DNA of 64,000 nucleotides from positions 1 to 64,000 of the forward strand of contig JAIQDT010014347.1 of assembly GCA_021521415.1 (NCBI GenBank), given 5' to 3'. A program made the translations under genes and the position numbers. The first letter of the stretch is position 1, and every line of letters starts with the position of its first letter. The notes below the pieces were generated by a model that was not told where the DNA came from, did no database searches, and saw only the letters and a program-made list of their open reading frames with translations. This DNA comes from Bidens hawaiensis (Eukaryota; Streptophyta; Magnoliopsida; Asterales; Asteraceae). Shown piece by piece: positions 45,602 to 54,881 of the stretch.

Positions 45602-46138
45602 GTGGCTGACAGACCAACAAAGACATCCATTCTCACTCAAGCAAAGACCATGACCTTCGATGAAAGCGATAGAGTCGACATTCAGGATCCTAACCATGAT
45701 AGTTTGGTAATAACATTATATGTGGCTAACCATTATGTGCGCAGGATCCTCGTAGATGGTGGAAGCTCTGTCAACATTATTCAACTAGATGTGCCGAGAA
45801 AGATGAATATTCATGAGGATGAGATCGTTCCCAGTTCCTCAGTATTGGTTGGATTCAGCGGAGAGACTAAGAGCACTATTGGGGAAATAAAACACCCAGT
45901 ATACTTCGAAGGGGTAAATAAAATGCAAAAATTTTGTGTTATTAACTGTTTGTCTTGTTGCAATATTATATTAGGCAGGCCCTGGATACACGACATGAAA
46001 GCAGTCCGCTCCACCTATCACCAATGTGTGAAACTCCCAAGTTCGTGGGGAGTTATCAAAATCATCAGTGATCAACAGGATGCAAAGAATTGCTACACCT
46101 CTTCTATGAAGTGTACTGCCAAATCCCAACAGGCATAG
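45602..46138 (+). pseudogene. Tat-type retropepsin (protease)
   Basis: 178-codon segment in the same frame as gag. Aspartic protease site at VDGGSSVNII (about 45757), followed by a second conserved ILGRPWIHDMKAV block (about 45969). It ends at TAG 46136-46138, followed by CAATTA, and the frame continues into the pol-type segment after the stop. The corresponding position in the complete element also has TAG, followed by CAACCA. Confidence 0.88.
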
Positions 46139-46144
46139 CAATTA
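46136..46144 (+). promoter_or_regulatory. Candidate read-through stop UAG-CAA-UUA
   Basis: TAG followed by CAATTA fits the UAG CARYYA read-through context known from tobamoviruses. The frame is open on both sides. Shared in position with 50067-50075. Confidence 0.55.
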
Positions 46145-46610
46145 CAGAAGCCAGCACGAGACGTAATGGAGGCCAGGGAACAAGAAATTAAAGAAGTACT
46201 TCCTTATCCCGAGGATCCCAAAGTCAAATGGATGATAGGAACGAGCATTCCTGAGGATGTTGAGTCGAAGCTGATCGACTCTATATCTAGTTGTATCAAA
46301 TAATGCTGTAAGTGCAGTTTTAGCCAAAGATCTCGAAGGTCAATAGCATCCCATCTATTATGTAAGTAAAAGCCTTTTGGATGCTGAAACCAAGTATTCT
46401 TATCTTGAGAAATTAATTTTAGCACTTATTATGGCATATACTAAACTTAGACACTATTTTGAAACTCACCCTATTCTTGTTAAAACTAATTACCCTATTA
46501 AGACTGTTTTGAGAAAACCAGAAATGTCAGGTAGGATGGCAAAATGGGATGTGAAGCTGAGTGCATATGATATAACATATGAATCGTCACTTTTATTAGT
46601 ACTTCTTTAA
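46139..46610 (+). pseudogene. Pol start fused by deletion to an RNase H remnant
   Basis: Bases 46139-46300 code for the segment after protease (EAREQEIKEVLP, IGTSIPEDVES). At about 46300 the sequence jumps to the RNase H region (VSKSLLDAETKYSYLEKLILALIMAYTKLRHYFETH), so all of RT is deleted. Homology ends at about 46590. Confidence 0.8.
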
Positions 46611-46724
46611 TTTCTTGTTACCTGGCCTTCATTTCCCATTCTGGCCCATTATATACATTTTAACACAACTCATTTAACCAAATGGGTCACATTTGTCACC
46701 CCTACATACAATCAATGGTTGATT
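46611..46724. other. Spacer between the two Tat-type elements
   Basis: About 110 bp not assignable; AT-rich, with 'aaatgggtcacatttgtcaccc'-like sequence of the type seen in small non-autonomous elements. No gene. Confidence 0.4.
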
Positions 46725-46729
46725 TATAC
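46725..46729. repeat. Target site duplication TATAC, left
   Basis: TATAC directly before TGTTAGGG; the partner is at 59642-59646 directly after the CA end of the other LTR. Confidence 0.85.
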
Positions 46730-47352
46730 TGTTAGGGCATAGAATTTATGCTGAGGATCCTCTATCCTTGATCAATTTGTGGATTACTTATCCTTACGAT
46801 ATGTTCCTGATTGTAAAGGATCAAGGATTCTTGGTATTATATGTTTACTAATAATAGTATTTGAATGGTGTTGTGTTTGTTAGATATAACAGCTAGAAGA
46901 CTGAGTCATCCTAATCTTGCGCTACTAGAAGACTTCCGCACGTGGTCAATGACGATGAATGGCTAGTGGAGTGGTGGCGTGAAAGTAGGAATTTAGTTAG
47001 CTATCGTTTTTTGTTTATAATCGAGGTTAAGATCAGTTAAAAAACACATGTACTACACACACACTCTTGAGCAATAGATAATTCTGAGCTCTCACACTTA
47101 GCGTTATTGTAATACTGATCAATATCTCCAACACTTTGTAACCATTTTTGATATTAATAAAGTGGTGATCGACAAGTTGTCATCACCCGGGGTTTTTTTC
47201 CATTTATTTAATCGAGATCAAGGGGTTTTTCCTCGCAACAAATCACGGTGTTCATCCCTATTTTTTTCATATATTCATTGTTATCAATTTAGCACTAAAC
47301 CTCTTATAACAGATTTGGATATATTATCCATAGCCGATTTTTGTCCAAAACA
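46730..47352 (+). repeat. 5' LTR of complete Tat-type element
   Basis: 623 bp, begins TGTTAGGG and ends CCAAAACA. It has the motif 'aggatcctctatccttgatca' near 46753, part of a GGATCC/AAGGAT-rich theme found through the element. Confidence 0.9.
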
Positions 47353-47355
47353 ATT

Positions 47356-47374
47356 TGGCGCCCACCGTGGGGCA
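47356..47374 (+). other. Primer-binding site of complete Tat-type element
   Basis: TGGCGCCCACCGTGGGGCA, three bases inside the LTR, as usual for this group. Confidence 0.8.
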
Positions 47375-47438
47375 ATTGGTGCTATAATCCAGAAAATACC
47401 CTATCATTATTAACCTTTTCATACCCATATCACCATCA

Positions 47439-49450
47439 ATGGCCTCGCAATCAACCTCTGCTTCATCAACCATGCCATCTTCGGCTCCTCTCTCCTTAAG
47501 AACTTTGCCACTGATGCCTCCTCCATTGACGAGAGCACCAAGGGCTGCTGCTGCTGGAAACAAGACGCAACTACCAGTCTTCCAGAGCTCAAAAACTACT
47601 GTTGCCACTTCGGTAGTTAATACTAACAATGATCTAATATGTTTTCACATGTCAAATCATACATGGAGCAACAAAACAAGACTAACCAGAGGATCCTTCG
47701 GGAGATAGAAGACCTCAAGAGGACTAAGAGGCCGACAGATGATCAAACTCCTCTGATGCCTAGGATGTTGGATTTTAACACTCCAATATCCTTGGCTCAA
47801 CATCAGCAAGGATCATCCATCCTTCAACCGAGGTCCATGGGTCAGCTAGCTCAAGGATCCTCAACTTTTCAATAAGGATCATCAATCCTTCAACCGGGGT
47901 CCATGGGTCAGCTAGCTCAAGGATCATCAACTATCCAACAAGGATCATCCATCTTTCAACTGGGGTCCATGGGTCAACCAGCTCAACGATCCTCAACCTT
48001 TCAGCAAGGACCATTGATCCTTCAACCAGGATCCTCCGGATCATAACTTCAAGGATCCTTCAACTCCCAACCATTAGGATCCTTCATCCATAGTCAACGA
48101 TCCTTCTTCCAGGATCAAGGATTCTCAAGGGTTCAACATCAGCAGTCCTCTGAGGTCCATGAAGGAGATATAATCTCCATGCAGACCATAGCTTCGGGTG
48201 GACCAACTACTGTAGCAGACACTTCTTACCTCAGCCAATCTTCTGGAATGCCAACCTTTACATAACAAAGAGGTAACACGTATGATCCTATATCATTAAA
48301 TGCTAACCGTGGTTCCATGCAGGATGCATGTAACAACCAAGCTATGGCTAAGGAAGTGCATAAACTTAAGGATATGATATCCAGTGTACCGGGGGTGATC
48401 CGTCCAATTCCTGAGATACCGGAGGGAAGCTACAAATTGTCCAGATTTGCTCCACCAATCTGTGACGCGGAAATCCTGAAATGCTTCCAAACCCCCAACA
48501 TGAAAGTGTATGATGGGACCACTGATCCTGAAGAGCACGTAGCTCAATACAGAGAAAGGATGGAAATTAACTCAATTCCTGAGAGGCTCAAGGAGGCTTG
48601 TCTATGCAAAGGCTTTGGAGCCACGCTATTAGGATCTACTTTGAAATGGTTGCTAAGTCTTCCTCCCTTTTCTGTTACTTCTTTCTCACACTTAGTTAAC
48701 TTCTTCAACAGTCAATTTTCCTGTAGTAGGAAATTTGAGAGGTTAACTAGTGATTTATACCACATTATCCAACCTAGTGATGAATCCCTTAGGGATTTTG
48801 TTACAAGGTTTGGCTGGGAAGCTCTAGAAATCCCTAATCTTGTTATGACTACAGCTGTTGAAGCATTCAAGATGAGAATTCAGAAGGGCTCCCCCTTTTA
48901 TGATGATCTTATGATGACTCCTTGCAGGACTCTAGATGAAGTAAGGAACAGAGCACTGAGATTCATACGGCTGGAAGATGACAAAAGGATCCAGGAACGG
49001 TTAGGGGCTCAAACGAAGCAAGAATCCCCTGACAAGAATAAAGGATCCTCATACAGAAATAACATTTAGAAGCCATACTCCAAATTCAACAATCAAAACG
49101 TTCGAGCTGTTGAAGAAGAGGATGATGATGAAGATTACCCCAGCATATCAGAATATTGCTTCTCCGTAGACACCCATGGTTTGATTTGTGCCATGAAGGA
49201 TCTAGGGGAGAAGGAAAGGTGGCCCCTAAAGAACGAGAAGTCAACCACATTCAGAGACAAATCCAAATGGTGTGCTTTCCATGAGGATTTTGGCCACATG
49301 ACGGACGATTGCATCGGTTTAAGGATGGAAATTGGACACCTCCTGAGTAAGGGCCATTTTAAGGAACTGTTGGGAAGAAAAAGTCCAGGATCCAGAATCC
49401 TGAAGAGGTTCCTCAAAAAGCAACTCCGCCCCCACCAGATGCTCAAGTAA
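47439..49450 (+). pseudogene. Tat-type gag, frameshifted
   Basis: Starts at ATG 47439 (Ala/Ser/Pro-rich). A frameshift near 47640 leads into the segment with EQQNKTNQRILREIEDLKR, which stops at 47873. Bases 47805-48060 hold three tandem repeats of about 66 bp ('caaggatcatcaatccttcaac'-type). The capsid domain is open from 48317 to 49069 (FQTPNMKVYDGTTDPEEH, WLLSLPP, ESLRDFVTRF, RALRFIRLEDDK). A zinc-knuckle-like CAFHEDFGHMTDDC is at about 49271. Same domain order as the truncated copy at 43505-45535. Confidence 0.85.
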
Positions 49451-49527
49451 TCAACTTCATTTCCGGTGGCTCAGACATATGTGGAACTTCCTTCTTCGCA
49501 GCTAAGAGGCTGGCCAAGGAAACCAAG

Positions 49528-50066
49528 TTGGATAACGGGGAACGACCGGTTATATCTACCACTTTGACGACTGACAAAAGGATCTTCTTTGATGAGGAAG
49601 ATAAATCAAGCATTCAGGATCCACATCATGACGGTTTGATTGTTACTTTGTTTATTGCTAACCATTATGTACACAGGAACCTAGTCGATGGTGGAAGCTC
49701 GGTCAATATCATCCAACACGATGTCCTTCAGAAGATGAACATTCCAGACTCAGAGATCATCCCGAGAACGTCGGCGTTAGTTGGCTTTAGCGGCGAAACC
49801 AAGAAGACATTGGGGGACATTAAACTCCCAATATACATCGATGGGTTAAATTCTTACAAAAAAATTGTGTTATAGATAACCTTTCTTGATGCAATGTTAT
49901 TTTAGGTAGACCTTGGCTACATGGGATGAAAGCAGTGGCCTCTACTTACCATCAATGCATCAAACTACCAACTCCTTGGGGAGTAGTAAGGATAGATGGT
50001 GACCAAGTTGAAGCCAAGAACTACTATTCTTCCTCAATGAAGCCAGCAGCTAAACAGACGATAGTA
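49528..50066 (+). pseudogene. Tat-type protease, frameshifted
   Basis: The protease site VDGGSSVNIIQ lies at about 49685-49717. The frame is lost near 49860 in an A run, then the homologous frame resumes ([13 protein letters not shown] at about 49900) and runs to TAG 50067. Confidence 0.85.
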
Positions 50067-50075
50067 TAGCAACCA
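50067..50075 (+). promoter_or_regulatory. Candidate read-through stop UAG-CAA-CCA
   Basis: TAG followed by CAACCA fits UAG CARYYA. It lies between protease and RT in the frame linking [12 protein letters not shown] to QPQQNPRDVLEAREKD. The same stop at the same place is present in the diverged copy at 46136. Confidence 0.6.
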
Positions 50076-50269
50076 CAGCAAAATCCTAGGGACGTGCTGG
50101 AAGCTCGGGAGAAAGACATAAAGGAAGTATCCTTGGATCCCGAGGATCCAGATGTGAAGGTGTTCCCATGATCCAGTATCCCTAGTGAGATCGAGGAGGA
50201 TATAATATCCTTCCTAAAGCAAAGAAAGTCCACGTGTGCCTTCAAACATACTGACATGGCAGGTATTTC

Positions 50270-51032
50270 TAAGGAGGTAATTACTCACAAGTTAGGCCTT
50301 GATTAATCTGTTATACCCGTCCATCAGAAGCGAAGGAAATTCGCTCTTGAGAGGAACGCGATCACACAAGAAGAAGTTGAAAAACTTCTTAAGGCCGGTA
50401 TGATCAGAGAGGTTAAGTTTCCTCGATGGTTAGCTAATGTGGTTGTTTTTTCTAAAAAGAATGGAAAGTGGAGGGTGTGTGTCGATTTTACTGATTTAAA
50501 CAAGGCATGCCCCAAGGATCCTTTCCCATTTCCACATATAGATTCCATGGTGGATGCAACGGCAGGACATGAGATGCTCACCTTTATGGATGCTTCCTCT
50601 GGATTTCAACAAGTTCAGATGGAACCATCTGATCAAGAGGATACGACGTTCATGACTCCTACCGTCATATACTGTTATATTGCTATGCCGTTCGGACTAA
50701 GAAATGCAGGGGCAACATATCAAAGATTGGCCAACATGATGTTCAAGGATCAGCTAGGTAAGACCATGGAAGTCTACATAGATGACATGGTAGTGAAGTC
50801 AAAGAGAGCTGAGGATCACCTCAGAGATCTTGAAGAAGCTTTCAACATCCTGGATCAGTACAACATGAAGCTGAATCCTTCAAAGTGCCATTTTGGTGTC
50901 AAAGCTGGAAAGTTTTTAGGATACATGGTGACCAAAAGAGGAATAGAGGCAAGCCCTGAGCAAATAGAAGCCATCATCAACTTAAAGTCTCCTGTGAATG
51001 CTAAGGATGTCCAGAGGTTGCGGGAAGAATAG
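50270..51032 (+). pseudogene. Tat-type reverse transcriptase
   Basis: Ty3 RT landmarks: GMIREVKFPRWLANVVVFSKKNGKWR, VDFTDLNKACPKDPFP, catalytic Asp in FMDASSGF, MPFGLRNAGATYQR, YIDDM active site, LNPSKCHFG, and FLGYMVTKRGIEASP. The core is open from 50400. The upstream part has a stop at about 50303 (LD then TAA), and the frame is lost at 51032 within the conserved segment that leads to RNase H. Confidence 0.92.
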
Positions 51033-51610
51033 CTACTCTCAACAGATTTATTTCCAGGTCCTTGGAGAAGTGCAAAGACTTCTATGACATCCTCAGGAAG
51101 AATAAGAAGTTCAAATGGACTGAGAAGCATGAAGTCGCCCTAAAAGCCTTAAAGGATTACTTATCCTTAGCACCAGCTCTGATAAAGCCTGTAGATGGAG
51201 AATCTTTATATCTATACCTTGTTGTTTCAGGAAATGCAGTAAGTGACATCCTTGTGAAGGATCACGAAGGTGAACAACATCCCGTTTATTATGTAAGTAA
51301 AAGTCTTTTAGATGCGAAAGCCAGGTATTCTCATTTAGAAAAATTAATTCTTGCACTTATTATGGCTTCTACTAAATTAAGACATTACTTTGAAACACAT
51401 ACTATTATTTAGAGAACTAATTATCTTGTTAAGAATGTGCTTAGAAAACCAGAATTGTCAGGAAGAATGGCCAAGTGGGCTGTGAAGCTGAGTGCATATG
51501 ATATTCAGTATGAGCCTAGAACAGCCATCAAATCGCAAGCACTAGCAAACTTTGTGGCTGATTTCAGCAGTGACATGCAAAAGGAAGCTGATTTAGAAGT
51601 CCAGTAACTA
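51033..51610 (+). pseudogene. Ty3 RNase H domain
   Basis: Homologous sequence resumes at 51062 (KCKDFYDILRKNKKFKWTEKHEVALKALKDYL) and contains LYLYLVVSGNAVSDILVKDHEG, HPVYYVSKSLLDAKARYSHLEKLILALIMASTKLRHYFETH. A stop at 51410-51412 interrupts it before the connecting part (KWAVKLSAYDIQYEPRTAIKSQALANFVADF), which is intact. The usual first catalytic Asp position reads 'YLVVSGNAV', so activity is doubtful. Confidence 0.85.
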
Positions 51611-52060
51611 GAAGAAACCAAGGATCCTTGGATCCTCTTCACAGATGGAGCTTCCAATGTAAGAGGAACAGGATTAGGTATCCTACTGAAATCGCCACAG
51701 GGGGACATATTACCTCAGTCTATAGCCTGTGAGTTCCAAGCGACGAATAATGAGGCAGAGTATGAAGCTCTGATCGCAGGTTTGCAATTAGCTAAACGCA
51801 TGAGGATCAGGTATCTTCGAGTATATATAGATTCATTATTGATAGCTAACCACTTTAATGGATCAAATGCTGTTAAAGGTGAAAAACTAATCAAATATTT
51901 TGATGTTGTGAAGGAATTAGCAAAATCCTTCGAATTGTTTAGTACTGATCAGGTACCAAGGGAAGAGAATGTTGGGGCAGATGCTTTGGCAAATTTAGCA
52001 TCATCCTTGAAAATTCCAGAAGATATAAAGATCCCAATCATCCATATACTCTCGCCAGCA
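51611..52060 (+). pseudogene. Second, archaeal-type RNase H (Tat hallmark)
   Basis: Contains LFTDGASNVRGTGLGILL, ATNNEAEYEALIAGLQLAKRM, IDSLLIANHFNG and GADALANLAS: the DG-N-EAEYEAL-DS-ADALA pattern of archaeal/plant-type RNase H that Tat-lineage Ty3 elements carry in addition to the Ty3 domain. All four catalytic acidic positions appear present (D in FTDG, E in EAEYEA, D in IDS, D in GADALA). The domain is open except for TAG at about 51605 just upstream. Confidence 0.88.
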
Positions 52061-53502
52061 ATAGGAGAACAAGAAGTTGGGAAGATAACAACTAACAAAC
52101 AAATTGTACTCTGGGATCCATCATTCTCAAATAGTCAAGGATCCTGGATCCTCCCAATCAAAAAATACATTCAAGATGGAGAAATTCCACTCACAGAGAA
52201 TCCGAAGTCCTTCAAACTTAAGGTATCACAATACATTTTATTACATGATATTCTGTATAGGAAATCTCTTGCAGGTCCATACTTGTGGTGTATCGAGGAT
52301 CCTGAAATTCAAGAAGTACTCAAAGACTTTCACGAAGGAGATTGTGGTAATCACACTGGAGGTAGAGCTCTGTTTTCTAGGATTCTAAGAACAGGATACT
52401 TCAGGCCAACAATGAAGAGAGACGCCATGGAGTACTCAAATAAATGTGATGCTTGTCAAAGGCATGCAAACATCCTTCATCAACCAGCAGAACCTATGTA
52501 GACTATATCTTCATCATGGCCTTTCATGAAATGGGGCATGGATATTGTGGGTAAGCTACCTAAGGCACCAGGAGGAAAAATATTCATGCTTGTAATGACT
52601 GATTACTTTTCAAAGTGGATAGAAGCAGAAGCTTTTGTTCAAGTCCACGAAAAGAAGTTGATATCCTTCATTAAAAGAAATATTATTACTAGGTTCGGTA
52701 TACCTTCAGAAATTATTTGTGACAATGGTTCCAAGTTTATCGGGAAAAGAACCACTAACTTTTGTGACAGTTGGGGCATCAAGATGATTACCTCTACTTC
52801 AGTGCATCCTCAAGCTAATGGCCAGACGGAATCAAGTAACAATATAATCATCAACAATTTGAAGAAGAAACTAGGATCCAAGAAAGGCAAGTGGGCTGAA
52901 GAGCTACCTTATGTTCTTTGGGCTGACAGACAACACCCAAGAATGCAACAGGCCAAACACCCTTCTCATTGGTGTTTGGATCAGATGCAGTAATCCCTAC
53001 AGAAATGGTGGTTCCTACAGCCAGAACAAGCATCCGTGATCCTGAGGCCAATAAAGAAATTATTCTCGAAGACGTGGATACTGTTGAAGAACTCAGAGAC
53101 CTAGCCAAGATCAGAATGGCGGCCTATCAACAAAGGGTAGCTGGGGCATACAACAAAAGTATAAGAATCAAAAGATTTCAAGAACGAGATTTGGTCTTGA
53201 GGAAAGCCTTTCAGAATACAACTAATCTGGCTGATGGAAAGTTAGCACCCAAGTGGGAAGGTCCTTATTTGATTGAATCGGAGGCAGGAAAGGGGGCATA
53301 TCATTTGCTCACTATGGAAGGCACCAGGTTACCAAGAGCATGGAATGTTATCCCGCCTCAAGAAGTACTTTTTCTGATTAGGATCAAGTATCCTCTGAGG
53401 ATCAAATATCCTTACAGGACCAAGGATCCTAAAATTGGTAATATCTCTCTGATCACTTATTCGTTTAAGATTTTTATTAGTTTAAGGATAACATATTCTT
53501 AA
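52061..53502 (+). pseudogene. Ty3 integrase
   Basis: Zinc-binding part: H...H in FHEGDCGNHTGG and C..C in CDACQRH. Nonsense TAG at 52499-52501. The core has all three acidic residues: D in [15 protein letters not shown] in ICDNGSKF, E in GQTESSNN. A frameshift at about 52935-52970 separates the core from the C-terminal part (FGSDAVIPTEMV..., GPYLI), which runs open to 53502. Its closest relative in the window is the fragment at 40620-41390. Confidence 0.92.
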
Positions 53503-54881
53503 CCTTTGTATTTTCCAAGTTTTAAGTAACAAAGCAGTATATTAGTAAGATACTCAATGATCAAGAGGTTGGCCACCTCTCCTTCACCGTTAAGGTACTT
53601 TACTATTTCCCTTGGCCTAGCCCATGATTAAGGTATGACCCCCGATGGTCATATCTTCCAAGGTTTAAAGGTTTTCACCTTTATTATAAATTAGAGTTTC
53701 TACACTCTCGCTTGGAGCGCACGCTATCCAACGTATAGTCCGGGGCAGCGGGACCAGTACACGCTTAGTGGCTGACAATTTCGTTGTCTTCGGCTATATG
53801 GAGGATCCTACGATTTATGGTAGACATACCATACCACCGGTTTATAACATTTTCATGTTATCTCACGTTTGGGCTAAATCCCGGTTTGAGCGAGTCCCCA
53901 GTTAACATCCGTATATTGGGCCAGTCCCCATTTTGGGCTTGTCCCTAGTTTTTGGGCTCGTCCCTAGTATTTGGGCTTGTCCCCAGTTTTTTGGCTTGTT
54001 CCCAGTTTTTGGTCTTGTCTCCAGTTTGGGCTTGTCCCCAGTTCACGGGCTTGTCCCCAGTTTATTATTGGGGCTTGTCCCTAGCTTAACGGGTTTAACC
54101 CCAATTAATCTTATAAGCTCTTTGCAACAGATGTTCTAAGTTCAATAATAAGAATCGAGACTTATGGATTCAAAATCCTTAGCTTATTTCTACAAGGATC
54201 ACCGAAGGTTTTGTACTTATGGTAACTTAGGTCTACTTAGACCTTATGGTATGATTTCTATTTGTCCATTTACATTTGTTTAACTAAGATCCTTATAAAT
54301 ATTTTTGTTTGAAGGTTTAAAATCTTTGAATTGTTTCTAAGGATACTCAATCCTAAAAATTCTCCTTTTAACTGTTTTTCTAAGGATATTCTATCTTAAA
54401 TTTTTTTAAGATACTTTACTTTAGGATATTCTATCCTAAAAATTTCTTTTACTCAGGATTATTTCTTGAAAGTTTCAATAAAGCTAAGATTATATCAAGC
54501 AAACTTTCAAAATAATGAATAACAAGCAAATAGTCAAAAGATTTAGATTATTATTAATATAAGTCACCTGGACTTATCCAAAATTCTTAACCCAGATTTC
54601 ACCATACAAAATATGGACCATCCACCTGGGTTAAGCAGGTGTTACTAACTGTTCATAAAATGCAGGAAAATAAAGAGAACAGGGGCAACAAAGACTTCAT
54701 CCCCACAAACAGATGATCCATCCATCTTTGTCACCCCTTTAAATTGTCTTAAGGATCACTGATTCTTCACCCTAGTTACTATTGTCTGTTACAAACCATA
54801 AACTGTTATCCATAAAAACATCAATAATGGAAAAAACAAGAATAGGCTCTGGCCTTGTCTTCATTATCCGTCATCACCCAT
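53503..54881 (+). mobile_element. 3' non-coding region of complete Tat-type element
   Basis: No supported frame. Holds a minisatellite (53889-54110), 'taaggatattctatcctaaa'-type short repeats at about 54290-54470, and many AAGGAT motifs. Confidence 0.7.
53889..54110. repeat. Minisatellite of 'gggcttgtccccagttt'
   Basis: About ten imperfect copies of a 17-24 bp unit (gggcttgtccccagtttt, gggctcgtccctagt, ggcttgttcccagttt). A related motif, reversed and in a longer 62-bp unit, occurs in the same region of the minus-strand fragment at 39790-40310. Confidence 0.85.

Larger units (their letters stand above)
42833..46610 (+). mobile_element. Truncated Tat-type Ty3 element (plus)
   Basis: LTR, PBS, gag and protease are present in one reading frame; RT is missing, and only an RNase H piece remains before the element stops at about 46610. 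An internal deletion joins the start of pol (46300) to the RNase H region. No 3' LTR. Another Tat-type element follows 120 bp downstream. Confidence 0.75.
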
